Positions 27,845-36,707 of a DNA stretch of 64,000 bases are shown in pieces; within the stretch, counting starts at the first letter, position 1, and each line of letters starts with the position of its first letter. The DNA lies in the NCBI RefSeq assembly GCF_017165765.1, contig NZ_JAFGZD010000005.1, positions 1 through 64,000 of the forward strand. Direction: 5' to 3'. The notes below the pieces were generated by a model that worked only from the letters and a program-made list of their open reading frames with translations, made no database searches and was not told the DNA's origin. The stretch comes from Pseudomonas capsici (GTDB lineage: Bacteria > Pseudomonadota > Gammaproteobacteria > Pseudomonadales > Pseudomonadaceae). The translations under genes were made by a program, and so were the position numbers.

Positions 27845-29209
27845 TTAGAGCGGTAAATGGATTCCGAATGTATTGAAACCCTGTTCGCTTCTCACAAAGA
27901 CCGTACCGCCATGCATCAGGGCAATGGCTTTGACGATTGCCAGGCCCAGCCCGTGATTCGCTCCGCTGTTGCTGCGTGAAGCGTCTACCCGATAGAAACG
28001 CTCGAACAGCCTGGGCAGATGCTCTTGCGCTATTGGCGGTCCGGGGTTGGCGATGCCGATGCTGACATGTTCGCTGCCTGGCTGAATATCTACACGTATC
28101 ACCTGACCGGGGCCGGTGTGTTGCACTGCATTGTGTAGCAGATTGATCAGGGCACGACGCAAGTGGGCTTTCTCGATGGGAACGCTGGCATCACCTTGTA
28201 CTTCGACTGTGACCTGAGCGTCTTCCAGAATGAAATCCAGATAATCGAGGGTGGTGGCGACTTCCTCGGCAAGAGAGGCGCAGGTCAGCTCCGTGGCTTT
28301 GCTGCCCTGGTCGGCGCTGGCCAGGAACAGCATGTCATTGATGATCGAGCGCAGCCGCTCCAGTTCTTCGAGATTCGATTGCAGCACCTCGAAGTAATGC
28401 TCGGCCGAACGACCCCGGGTCAGGGCCACCTGGGTCTGGCCGATGAGGTTGGTCAGCGGCGAACGCAGTTCATGGGCCACATCGGCGTTGAAGGATTCCA
28501 GCCGTGAATAGGCCTGCTCGACACGTTCCAGGGTCGAGTTGAAAGAGGTGACGAACTGTTCCAGCTCCGGGGGCAGTGGTGACAGGCGCAGACGACCGGA
28601 CAAGTGAGGCGGCGACAGCTTGCTGGCCTCCCAGGAGAGACTGGCCAGCGGTCGCAGGCCAATGCGCGCCACCCAGTAACCCAGGACCGAAGCCAGCACG
28701 ACACCGACCACTGCCAGGCTGATGAGGGCAATCAGCAGCGAGTGTTGGGTATGCCAGAACGTCTCTGTGTCGATGGCCGTCATGAAGCGCAGCGTGGGGC
28801 GCTGGTCCTTGGCCGGGAACTCGCTGACCAGCACCTTGAAAGGGTACGGATGATCGGCCAGCCTGAACTCGTGCATGCCCAATGGGCCGTGGGCCAGACG
28901 GCGGATCTGGGCATCGGGATTGCCGTATTCGTAGAGCGGATTGTCGCTGACCACCCAGAAACGGATACGCTTGTCTTCCTCGCTCAGCAGGCTGAGCTTG
29001 TTCTTGATCTTGCCCCAGTGCTCGGGGTTGCCGAAGCGACTGACCGCAGACTCCAGCACGCTGTAGCGCGCATCCACCTCGGCCTTGGGCAGCAGATCCA
29101 GGCCCTTGTCGACCTGCAGATACAAGACCCAGCCGATCAGCAGAAACACCCCGAAGGCAACCAGCGCGAACAGGCCGCTCAGGCGCAGGGCGATGGAATC
29201 AGTCCGCAC
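27845..29209 (-). CDS. Sensor histidine kinase (heavy-metal sensor type) of the RND operon
   Basis: A 454-residue inner-membrane kinase: helix near 10-30 (SIALRLSGLFALVAFGVFLLI), periplasmic domain (about 30-160), second helix (LLIALISLAVVGVVLASVL), HAMP, phospho-acceptor His in FNADVAHELRSPLTNL, N box LLHNAVQHTG, and G2 box GANHGLGLAIVKAIALMHGG. It resembles the CusS/IrlS 'heavy metal' kinases, but the linked pump is of the drug-export class. The start is a GTG at 29209, with GGAG seven bases upstream, overlapping the regulator gene by 11 bases. Order and type match PA1438 next to mexMN in P. aeruginosa. Confidence 0.85.
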   Translation of the reverse strand: MRTDSIALRLSGLFALVAFGVFLLIGWVLYLQVDKGLDLLPKAEVDARYSVLESAVSRFGNPEHWGKIKNKLSLLSEEDKRIRFWVVSDNPLYEYGNPDAQIRRLAHGPLGMHEFRLADHPYPFKVLVSEFPAKDQRPTLRFMTAIDTETFWHTQHSLLIALISLAVVGVVLASVLGYWVARIGLRPLASLSWEASKLSPPHLSGRLRLSPLPPELEQFVTSFNSTLERVEQAYSRLESFNADVAHELRSPLTNLIGQTQVALTRGRSAEHYFEVLQSNLEELERLRSIINDMLFLASADQGSKATELTCASLAEEVATTLDYLDFILEDAQVTVEVQGDASVPIEKAHLRRALINLLHNAVQHTGPGQVIRVDIQPGSEHVSIGIANPGPPIAQEHLPRLFERFYRVDASRSNSGANHGLGLAIVKAIALMHGGTVFVRSEQGFNTFGIHLPL

Positions 29210-29876
29210 TGCGGTTCTCCAGCACATAGCCCATGCCGCGAATGGTATGCAGCAGTTTGTGTTCGTGAGGCCCATCGAGCTTGGCGCGCAGGCGCTTGAT
29301 CGCGACTTCGACGACGTTGGCGTCGCTGTCGAAATTGATGTCCCAGACCATCTCGGCAATCGAGGTCTTGGAGAGGATTTCCCCCTGACGCCGGGCCAGC
29401 ACACTGAGCAGCGAAAACTCCTTGGCAGTCAGTTCCAGGCGCACCCCGGCGCGAGTGGCCTTGCGGCTGATAAGGTCGATCCACAGATCGGCGATGCTGA
29501 TCTGTACCGGCTCATGACCGCCGCTGCGCCGGGTCAGGGCTTGCAGGCGGGCGACCAGTTCCAGAAAGGAAAAGGGTTTGCCCAGATAATCGTCGGCCCC
29601 TTCGCGCAGGCCGCGAATCCGGTCATCCACCTGCTCGCGTGCGGTCAGCATGATCACCGGCGTCTGCTTTTTCGCCCGCAGGGCGCGCAGCACGCCAAAG
29701 CCATCGAGGCCCGGCAGCATCACGTCGAGAATGATGACCGCGTATTCGTTTTCCAGGGCCAGGTGCAGCCCTTCGATGCCGTCCCGTGCCAGGTCCACGG
29801 TATAGCCTTGCTCGGTCAGACCGCGATGCAGGTAATCCGCTGTTTTCTCTTCGTCTTCGATAATCAGCACGCGCAT
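29199..29876 (-). CDS. Response regulator of the RND operon (OmpR/CopR type)
   Basis: A 225-residue regulator with a receiver domain (LIIEDEEKTADYL, phospho-acceptor Asp in AVIILDVMLPGLDGFG, Lys in LGKPFSFLELVARL) and a winged-helix output domain (LTAKEFSLLSVLARRQGEI through TIRGMGYVLENR). It begins 10 bases after the RND permease stop and overlaps the kinase gene, so pump and sensor are in one transcript. It probably controls the operon from the gap at 34146-34494. Confidence 0.88.
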   Translation of the reverse strand: MRVLIIEDEEKTADYLHRGLTEQGYTVDLARDGIEGLHLALENEYAVIILDVMLPGLDGFGVLRALRAKKQTPVIMLTAREQVDDRIRGLREGADDYLGKPFSFLELVARLQALTRRSGGHEPVQISIADLWIDLISRKATRAGVRLELTAKEFSLLSVLARRQGEILSKTSIAEMVWDINFDSDANVVEVAIKRLRAKLDGPHEHKLLHTIRGMGYVLENRSAD

Positions 29877-29886
29877 GGGACGACTC

Positions 29887-32800
29887 TCACTTGTGGATGG
29901 CCAGCGCTGGCGCAGGTTCTGGCTGGCGGCGATGGAACAGCCGTTCCAGTTGCAGATAAATGACCGGCGTGGTGAACAGCGTCAGCATCTGGCTGACCAG
30001 CAGGCCACCGACCACCGCAATCCCCAGCGGCTGGCGCAGTTCGGCACCGACCCCGAAACCGAGCATCAACGGCAGGGCACCGAGCAGGGCGGGGAGGGTG
30101 GTCATGATAATCGGTCGGAAGCGCGTCAGGCAGGCTTCGTAGATCGCCTCCCGTGGCGTCATGCCTTGTTCGCGCTGGGCTTCGAGCGCGAAGTCCACCA
30201 GCAGGATGCCGTTTTTCTTGACGATGCCGATCAGCAGTACTACGCCTATCAGCGCCATGATCGAAAAGTCCTGGCCCATCAGCCACAGCAGCAACAGCGC
30301 ACCGATGCCCGCCGAGGGCAGGGTGGAAATGATGGTCAGCGGGTGGACGAAACTCTCGTAGAGCACGCCCAGAATGATGTACACCGCCACCAGCGCCGCG
30401 AGAATCAGCCAGGGCTGGTTGGCCAGCGAACTCTGGAAAGCCTGGGCTGCACCCTGGAAGTTGCCGATGATTGCCGCCGGCATGCCGATGTCTTTCTTGG
30501 CCTCATCCAGCATGCGTACCGCATCGCCCAGCGCCACGCCCGAGGCCAGGTTGAATGACAGGTTGGCGGCCGGGAACATGCCGTCATGGCTGATGGACAA
30601 CGGACCCATGGTCGGCGGGCTGACTCTGGCCACTGCCGACAGCGGCACCATCTCGTTGGTCAGGGGCGAGCGCAGATAGAAATAGTTCAGGCTTTCGGCC
30701 TTGCCGCGCTGTTGCGCATCCAGTTCCAACACGACCTTGTACTGGTTGACCTCGGTCTGGAATTCACTGATCTGCCGCTGGCCGAAGGCGTCGTAGAGTG
30801 CCTGATCGACATCGGCGGTGGTCAGTCCGAAGCGTGAGGCGGCGCTGCGGTCGATTTCGATATGGGTCACGCTGCCGCCCAGTTGCAGGTCGTTGGACAG
30901 GTCGCGGAAGGCCGGGTTGCTGCGCAGTTTTTCGGTCAGGCGCTGGGTCCAGGTATTGAGCAGGTCGCCATCGTTGCTCTTGAGCACGTATTGATACTGG
31001 CTGCGGCTGGGGCCGGAACTGAGGTTGATGTCCTGTCCGGCACGCAGATAAAGCACGATGCCGGGCACCTTGGCCAGTTTCGGTCGAAGGCGGTCGATGA
31101 ACTCATTGACCGATACGTCCCGCTGCGCCCGTGGCTTGAGAGAAATCCAGAAGCGGCCGTTGGCGATGGTCTGGTTGCTGCCGCTGACGCCCACCGAATG
31201 CGAGAACGCCAGCACCGCCGGGTCTGCGCCGACGATCTTGGCCAGTTCCAGATGTTTCTTCACCATGTCCGGATAGGAGATATCGGCTGCCGCTTCGGTG
31301 GTGCCAAGGGCGAACGCAGTGTCCTGGACCGGGAAGAAGCCTTTGGGGATCGCCACATAGCCGACAACGGCCAGCACCAGGGTCAGGCCGAATACGCCGA
31401 GTGTCAGGCGCTGATGAGCCAGTGCCTTGCGCAAGCCGCGCTCATAGAGTGCCAGCAGTCGTTCGCCAAACCCGGGTTTCTGGTGCTGGTCGTGCTTGGG
31501 AGCACGCATGAACATGGCGGCGAGCGTCGGGGCCAGGGTCAGGGACACCACGACAGAAATCAGAATGGTCGCCGTGGCTGTCAGGGCAAACTCCTTGAAC
31601 AGTCGCCCGACCACGCCGCCCATGAACAGCAGCGGAATGAAGGCAGCCACCAGAGAGAAACTGATCGACACCACCGTGAAGCCGATTTCCCCCGAACCCT
31701 TGATCGCCGCCTCGCGCATGCTCTGGCCCGCTTCAAGGTGGCGATGGATGTTCTCCACCACCACGATGGCGTCGTCGACCACGAAGCCGACGGCCACCAC
31801 AATCGCCACCAGGGTCAGGTTGTTGAGGCTGAAGCCCATGACGTACATCATCGCGAAGCTGGCAATCAGCGATACGCCCAGGACGCTGCTGACGATCAGG
31901 GTGGCAGACAACTGGCGCAGGAACAGCGCCATGACTGCGATCACCAGCAAGACGGCGATCAGCAGAGTCAGTTCGACTTCATGCAGCGAGGCACGGATGG
32001 TGCGGGTCCGGTCGTTGAGCACTGAAACGTCTACCGATGCCGGCAGCATTTCCCGCAGTCGCGGCAGCTCGCGCTGAACGCGGTCCACGGTATCGACGAT
32101 GTTGGCACCTGGCTGGCGGAAGATCGCGATATTGACGCCCTGCTGGTCACCGGACCAGGTCTTGACGTAGGCGTTTTCCGAGCCGTTGATGACCCGTGCC
32201 ACATCCTTGAGGTGCACGGGCGCGCCGTCCTTGTAGGAGACGATCAACTGCGCGTAATCCTGGGGTTTGAACAACTGGTCGTTGGCAGACAGCGTGGAAA
32301 TACTGTCCTTGCCATACAAGGCACCCTTGGCCAGGTTCAGGCTGGTCTGCTGTACGGACTGGCGTATATCGGCCAGGGTCAGGCCCAGTGCAGCGAGTTT
32401 TTCCGGTGCCGCCTGGATGCGAATCGCCGGGCGTTGCTGCCCTGCGATTGCCACTTGGCCAACGCCTTCTATCTGACTGATCTGCCTGGCCAGCAGGGTT
32501 TCGGTGATATCGCTCAGTTCGGTGCCGGGCATCAGACTGGAGCTGACACTGAGGATCAACACCGGGCTGTCGGCCGGGTTGACCTTTCGCCAGGTCGGCA
32601 GATTGGGCAGATCGGCGGGCAAGCGCCCTGCGGCGGTGTTGATGGCGGCCTGGACTTCCTGGGCGGCGGTATCGATGCTTTTGTTGAGGGTGAATTGCAG
32701 GGTCAGGTTGGTCGAGCCCAGCGCACTGCTGGACGTCATCTGGGTCATGCCCGGTATGGCGCTGAACTGCACTTCAAGGGGCGTGGCCACCGAGGATGCC

Positions 32801-32988
32801 ATGGTTTCCGGGCTGGCGCCGGGAAGCTGGGCGCTGACCTGGATGGTCGGAAACTCTGCTTCCGGCAACGGCGCGATGGGCAGGCGCGGAAAGGCAATGG
32901 CTCCCAGCAATACCAGGGCAAACGTCAGCAGCAGCGTGGCGACCGGATGATCGATGCACCAGGCCGAGATCGAGCCGCGACCTTTCAT
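29887..32988 (-). CDS. RND multidrug efflux permease (HAE1 family, MexN-like)
   Basis: A 1033-residue inner-membrane proton-driven pump. Twelve membrane helices in two halves with large periplasmic loops; the first helix is ATLLLTFALVLLGAIAF. The proton-relay acidic pair is in VAVGFVVDDAIVVVENIHRH (DD about 405), the hallmark of drug-type RND pumps; metal pumps carry a different motif here. ATGA overlap with the fusion-protein gene shows coupling. No outer-membrane factor is encoded next to it, so a shared channel such as OprM is likely. Gene order fusion protein-pump-regulator-kinase equals PA1435-1438, hence MexMN-like. Confidence 0.9.
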   Translation of the reverse strand: MKGRGSISAWCIDHPVATLLLTFALVLLGAIAFPRLPIAPLPEAEFPTIQVSAQLPGASPETMASSVATPLEVQFSAIPGMTQMTSSSALGSTNLTLQFTLNKSIDTAAQEVQAAINTAAGRLPADLPNLPTWRKVNPADSPVLILSVSSSLMPGTELSDITETLLARQISQIEGVGQVAIAGQQRPAIRIQAAPEKLAALGLTLADIRQSVQQTSLNLAKGALYGKDSISTLSANDQLFKPQDYAQLIVSYKDGAPVHLKDVARVINGSENAYVKTWSGDQQGVNIAIFRQPGANIVDTVDRVQRELPRLREMLPASVDVSVLNDRTRTIRASLHEVELTLLIAVLLVIAVMALFLRQLSATLIVSSVLGVSLIASFAMMYVMGFSLNNLTLVAIVVAVGFVVDDAIVVVENIHRHLEAGQSMREAAIKGSGEIGFTVVSISFSLVAAFIPLLFMGGVVGRLFKEFALTATATILISVVVSLTLAPTLAAMFMRAPKHDQHQKPGFGERLLALYERGLRKALAHQRLTLGVFGLTLVLAVVGYVAIPKGFFPVQDTAFALGTTEAAADISYPDMVKKHLELAKIVGADPAVLAFSHSVGVSGSNQTIANGRFWISLKPRAQRDVSVNEFIDRLRPKLAKVPGIVLYLRAGQDINLSSGPSRSQYQYVLKSNDGDLLNTWTQRLTEKLRSNPAFRDLSNDLQLGGSVTHIEIDRSAASRFGLTTADVDQALYDAFGQRQISEFQTEVNQYKVVLELDAQQRGKAESLNYFYLRSPLTNEMVPLSAVARVSPPTMGPLSISHDGMFPAANLSFNLASGVALGDAVRMLDEAKKDIGMPAAIIGNFQGAAQAFQSSLANQPWLILAALVAVYIILGVLYESFVHPLTIISTLPSAGIGALLLLWLMGQDFSIMALIGVVLLIGIVKKNGILLVDFALEAQREQGMTPREAIYEACLTRFRPIIMTTLPALLGALPLMLGFGVGAELRQPLGIAVVGGLLVSQMLTLFTTPVIYLQLERLFHRRQPEPAPALAIHK

Positions 32989-34145
32989 TGCGCGCTCCCC
33001 ACCTTGAGCAAGGCAGGCTGTGGCGATTCTCTCACCACCTCGATCCGTGTCCCCGGCCTGAGTCGCGACTGCCCGTCGCTGACCAGTACGTCACCAACCT
33101 TCGGCCCGCTGATCAGGGTCAGGTCACTGTCCTGATAAAGCACTGTGACGGGCACCACTTCGACTTTCTGTTCATCCGTGACCCGATACACATAATGCTG
33201 GTCGATGCCACGCTGCACGACTTGCGGCGGGACCTTGAGCGAGTTGCGTTCGATGCCGGTCTGGATCTTTACCGTGACCAGTTGTCCGGGCCAGAGTTTT
33301 TCGTCGCGGTTGTCGAACTGCGCCTTGGCGCGAATGGTGCCAGTGGTGGGCGATACCTGATTGTCGATCAGCGACAGTTTGCCTTCCCCCAGCAGCGTGC
33401 CGTTGGCACCGTCGCCCAGGTAAGCCTTGACTGCCGCCGCAGCAGGGTTGGCGGTCAGTGTCTGCAGGGTCGGCAGCATTTGCTGTGGCAGGGAGAACTC
33501 CACCGCAACCGGGTCTATCTGAGTGACGGAAAACATTCCGGTGGCATCGCTGACACGCAGAAAGTTGCCTTCGTCCACATTGCGAATACCGACCCGACCC
33601 GTCACCGGCGAGCGAATCTGGGTGTGGGAAAGCTGTACCTGGGCGGCATTGATGTTTGCCTGGTTACCGAGCACGGTGGCCGTGAGCTGGCGCACCAGGG
33701 CCTGTTGCTGATCGAAGGTCTGCCTGGAGATGCCGTTGTCGTCAGTAAGCTGGCGATAGCGCTTGAGGTCCACCTGCGCCACATCCAGTTGCGCCTGGCT
33801 CTGGGCCAGTTGTGCGCGGGCCTGTTCGAGGGTGGCACGAATCGAGCGGTCATCCAGAGTTGCCAGCAGGTCGCCAGCTTTTACCGATTGTCCTTCCTTA
33901 ACCAGCAGCCGGGTCAGGATGCCGTCCACCTGCGGGCGAATCACCACGCTCTGCAGCGACAGGACCGAACCTATTCCGGTCACGAAGCGTGGCACATCCT
34001 CGGCAGTGACATTGATCACCTTGACCGGAACGGCGACCGGCGTGTTTGTCTTGATTGCAGCAGGACGCGTCAAGTTCCAGGCAGCAATCGCGGCAAGCGT
34101 TGCGAGGGTGGCCACAGCAAGGACGATTCTGGTCTGTTTACGCAT
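32985..34145 (-). CDS. RND periplasmic adaptor (membrane fusion protein, MexM-like)
   Basis: A 386-residue adaptor linking the pump to the outer-membrane channel. An N-terminal membrane anchor/signal (VLAVATLATLAAIAAW) is followed by a lipoyl/barrel-sandwich half (VVIRPQVDGILTRLLVKEGQSVKAGDLLATLDD), a coiled-coil hairpin (about 105-165, rich in A, Q and L), the second lipoyl half (THTQIRSPVTGRVGIRNVDEGNF) and beta-barrel domains. First gene of a four-gene unit; its promoter must lie in the AT-rich gap upstream. Confidence 0.9.
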   Translation of the reverse strand: MRKQTRIVLAVATLATLAAIAAWNLTRPAAIKTNTPVAVPVKVINVTAEDVPRFVTGIGSVLSLQSVVIRPQVDGILTRLLVKEGQSVKAGDLLATLDDRSIRATLEQARAQLAQSQAQLDVAQVDLKRYRQLTDDNGISRQTFDQQQALVRQLTATVLGNQANINAAQVQLSHTQIRSPVTGRVGIRNVDEGNFLRVSDATGMFSVTQIDPVAVEFSLPQQMLPTLQTLTANPAAAAVKAYLGDGANGTLLGEGKLSLIDNQVSPTTGTIRAKAQFDNRDEKLWPGQLVTVKIQTGIERNSLKVPPQVVQRGIDQHYVYRVTDEQKVEVVPVTVLYQDSDLTLISGPKVGDVLVSDGQSRLRPGTRIEVVRESPQPALLKVGSAQ

Positions 34146-34494
34146 GTGAAGAAGGCGCCGGGAGGGTCAAGTGAGAAACCATGATGTCTGGTGCTCCTTA
34201 TAGCGGGTAAACCCGGTCAGTAGAATGACTTTTAGCTGTCAGAATTGTCAGCTAGCGTCCTGTAGCGAGGCGCAGCATCAAGAACGACGCGTTTCGGGCG
34301 ATAGCTATTTCAGGTTGCATTGGAAGACGCTTGAAATACTCATGGTCCTGATGCATGAAGTTATTGCATATCTATTTTCAGAAACTTCGTGCTATCTATG
34401 AGAAAAGTCCTACAAGTAATGTACGATTTTTCTGGCGGTTGATCCTTTTGTCGACTTAACTCAAATCTGTCGGTTGATCAAACGGAGTAGTGCC
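34146..34494. other. Divergent promoter region between the efflux and fimbrial loci
   Basis: No gene seen. The half next to the fimbrial genes is clearly AT-rich. On the efflux side, TGTCAG occurs twice as a direct repeat (34237-34242 and 34246-34251), a possible regulator site for the linked two-component system; the nine-base spacing is shorter than usual for OmpR-type regulators, so this is weak. Confidence 0.4.
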
Positions 34495-34872
34495 ATGAAG
34501 CGCGAGGCGTCGGTGTGGAGAAAGTTTCTCGAGGCTGTACCCAGCGCTCGAAAACTGGCTGCTTTTATGGGAACTTCTGTAATGCTTTTATCTGCGTCCG
34601 GTATGGCGCAAAGCGACGCACTGAAGTTTACTGGGCAACTGGTCAATACCGGCTGTCATGTTGCACAGGCTTCCGCCGGCGTGACAGATAATGAAGTTCG
34701 TTACTTGCAGATTTCCGGTGTCAGGGTACAGATCAGTGCCGCACGCGATGCCTGCGCAGAGAAGGACATTCCGTTTACCCTGCAATATGAAGCATTGCCC
34801 GTTGCCTTGCAGACAGGCATACAGAATCCGGACAAAAGTCAGACAGGATTGATCATAGTGACGTATCAATAA
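34495..34872 (+). CDS. Small secreted protein at the head of the fimbrial locus
   Basis: A 125-residue protein with a long basic leader and a signal-peptide-like segment (MGTSVMLLSASGMAQS; cleavage likely after GMA). The mature part begins SDALKFTGQLVNTGCHV and has a cysteine pair (GCHV and DACAEKD) spaced as in type 1 fimbrial subunits, plus a QTGLIIVTYQ end similar in style to a pilin final strand (alternating hydrophobics, penultimate Tyr). I read it as a minor or variant pilin-like subunit. The ATG at 34495 has GGAG seven bases upstream. It is separated from the major subunit by 306 bases, so it may be regulated on its own. Confidence 0.6.
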   Translation: MKREASVWRKFLEAVPSARKLAAFMGTSVMLLSASGMAQSDALKFTGQLVNTGCHVAQASAGVTDNEVRYLQISGVRVQISAARDACAEKDIPFTLQYEALPVALQTGIQNPDKSQTGLIIVTYQ

Positions 34873-35178
34873 TCTCGTTTTTTCATGAGCCGTCATGCAG
34901 GAAAGCATTACGGTTTTTTTAGTGCCGAAGAAAAGCCGAACAGGATTGCCTAAATACAATCTTTGGTTGACCGTTTTACTCTGTCTTTCTATGCAGGCCT
35001 CGCTTTATAAGGTCTGTAGGGCATTTTTAATATTTCCTACAGAAACGTCCTGCAATTCAAGTTGGCCTATCTCATATTTCAAAGTCATTAGCCTGACAGC
35101 GGCTAAAAAGTCCGGGACCTATAGTGCTCGCCGTCCGATAGTGGGCACACACGAAATAACACAAGGAATGTCGTTGGT
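34873..35178 (+). other. AT-rich leader of the major fimbrial subunit
   Basis: About 306 bases with strong AT bias compared with the neighbours. It probably contains the main fimbrial promoter. One open frame (34895-35182) spans it, but its product looks random. AAGGA lies about 11 bases before the subunit ATG. Confidence 0.5.
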
Positions 35179-35763
35179 ATGAAAAAGCTGTCTCTCACAT
35201 TAGCTGTAATGGGCGTTCTGGGGTTGGGTGCTACGGGCATGGCTAACGCCGCCAACAACGGTAAGTTGATATTCAATGGAACGCTGACCAATATTTCCTG
35301 TGATGTCGCTCCAGGCACGGGTGTCAGTCCGGGTACCAACCCTGGTGAAATCAATGTCGATCTTGGAAATGTTTCGTTTTCCGATATCGGCCTTTCGAGC
35401 GAAAGCAAACTCGAAACGGCGATGCCTATTCAGCTACTGGTCAACTGCAGTGCCGGTGCCGATCAGTACAACATGGTGAAAATGCGCTTTACCGCCCGTA
35501 ATGGCAGTGGTCTGGATAACAATGATCCGAAACTGTTGCGCACCACCGGTGCTGCCGACGGTGTCGGTATCGGTCTGCTTAATGCATCCAATGTACTCAT
35601 GGACCTGAGCGGTAACGAAACCATCGACAACACCCTGATCAAGGATGGTGCGGGTGGTGCAACGGCAGAAATCAACTTCGGTGCCGTTTATGTTCTCAAT
35701 GGCACACCGACCAATCCGGGTAATGCCGATGGTTTCATGCCTTTCGTGCTGGACTACGAGTAA
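35179..35763 (+). CDS. Type 1-family major fimbrial subunit
   Basis: A 194-residue pilin exported to the periplasm. A signal peptide (about 1-24, MKKLSLTLAVMG through ANA) precedes NGKLIFNGTLTNISCDV, the typical donor strand and first cysteine; the second cysteine is in QLLVNCSAG. The C-terminus GFMPFVLDYE has the conserved penultimate Tyr and alternating hydrophobics that bind the chaperone. It is followed with one-base overlap (TAATG) by a chaperone gene. Confidence 0.88.
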   Translation: MKKLSLTLAVMGVLGLGATGMANAANNGKLIFNGTLTNISCDVAPGTGVSPGTNPGEINVDLGNVSFSDIGLSSESKLETAMPIQLLVNCSAGADQYNMVKMRFTARNGSGLDNNDPKLLRTTGAADGVGIGLLNASNVLMDLSGNETIDNTLIKDGAGGATAEINFGAVYVLNGTPTNPGNADGFMPFVLDYE

Positions 35764-36563
35764 TGAAACGGCAGGGTGAGCATCGCTCGCCCTGCCTCAT
35801 GCCGAACTCAATGCGAATGTCACCCATGTTATTTACTTCTTTTCGCTCTGCCATCGTTCTGGCGGTCGGGTTGTGGATGTCGGCCGTCGAGGCGGGCATT
35901 GTGCTCAATACCACGCGGGTCATTTATCAGGGCGGTGACAAGGAAGCCAGTTTTGGCGTGCACAACAGTGGCGGCGGAGAAATTCTTCTGCAGTCCTGGC
36001 TGGAAGCGCCGAGCGGCACGGACAAGGTCGCTGCGAACCTGCCTTTTGTCGTGGCTCCGGCTCTTGCCCGCATGGCAGGCGGCAGTCGGCAACTGTTGCG
36101 CATCATCTATGCCGGGACCGGTTTGCCGCAAGACCGGGAGTCGGTGCTCTGGCTCAATGTGCAGGAGATTCCCCAGACCGCCTCGGAAAATACCCTGCAG
36201 ATTGCGATACGTCAGCGCATCAAGGTGTTCTTTCGGCCTCAGGGGCTGAAGGAAGATCCGGCGCAGGCCCCGGAAATGTTGCGCTGGCGTCTGCTCAAGG
36301 GCGATGTACTGGAGGTCGAGAATCCAGGCCCTTATCACGTCTCGATGCTCAAGCTGTCCACCCGTCAGGGCGGCAAGGAACTGGCGAGTCTCGAAAGCCA
36401 TATGCTTTCGCCGGGCCAGAGTCTGCGCCTGACGCTGATGCACAAGTCCGGCAACGGGCCTGTGGCGCTGAGTTTCATCAGCATCAATGACTTCGGTGGG
36501 CAGGTGCCTTATCAAGCGACCCTCAAGGGCGAGCAAGTCACTTTGGCCAGTAAAACCCGATAG
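35763..36563 (+). CDS. Periplasmic fimbrial chaperone (first copy)
   Basis: A PapD-like chaperone: after a signal peptide ending near AVEA comes GIVLNTTRVIYQGGDKEASFGVHN, then the G1-type strand region LQIAIRQRIKVFFRP and the conserved DRESVLWLNVQEIPQ. It hands pilin subunits to the usher. The frame begins at an ATG that overlaps the subunit stop; ATG codons at 35799, 35811, 35817 or 35826 would give a more ordinary signal peptide, so the true start is uncertain (235-266 residues). Confidence 0.85.
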   Translation: MKRQGEHRSPCLMPNSMRMSPMLFTSFRSAIVLAVGLWMSAVEAGIVLNTTRVIYQGGDKEASFGVHNSGGGEILLQSWLEAPSGTDKVAANLPFVVAPALARMAGGSRQLLRIIYAGTGLPQDRESVLWLNVQEIPQTASENTLQIAIRQRIKVFFRPQGLKEDPAQAPEMLRWRLLKGDVLEVENPGPYHVSMLKLSTRQGGKELASLESHMLSPGQSLRLTLMHKSGNGPVALSFISINDFGGQVPYQATLKGEQVTLASKTR

Positions 36564-36707
36564 CGATAACTCTCAAATATTAGCCTGGACGCTTTTATTG
36601 ATTCTCAACCCTTTGAGTACTGACGATAACAGTGACTCGGTAGTCGTGCGCCTGCGTGAAAGGATTCCGCTGCACGTAAGATCTGCGAAGTAGAGTGAAA
36701 ACAGCTA

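Noticed and set aside
34895..35182. 95-codon frame overlapping the fimbrial subunit start by ATGA
   Set aside because: No ribosome site, random-looking composition, and it covers the expected promoter.
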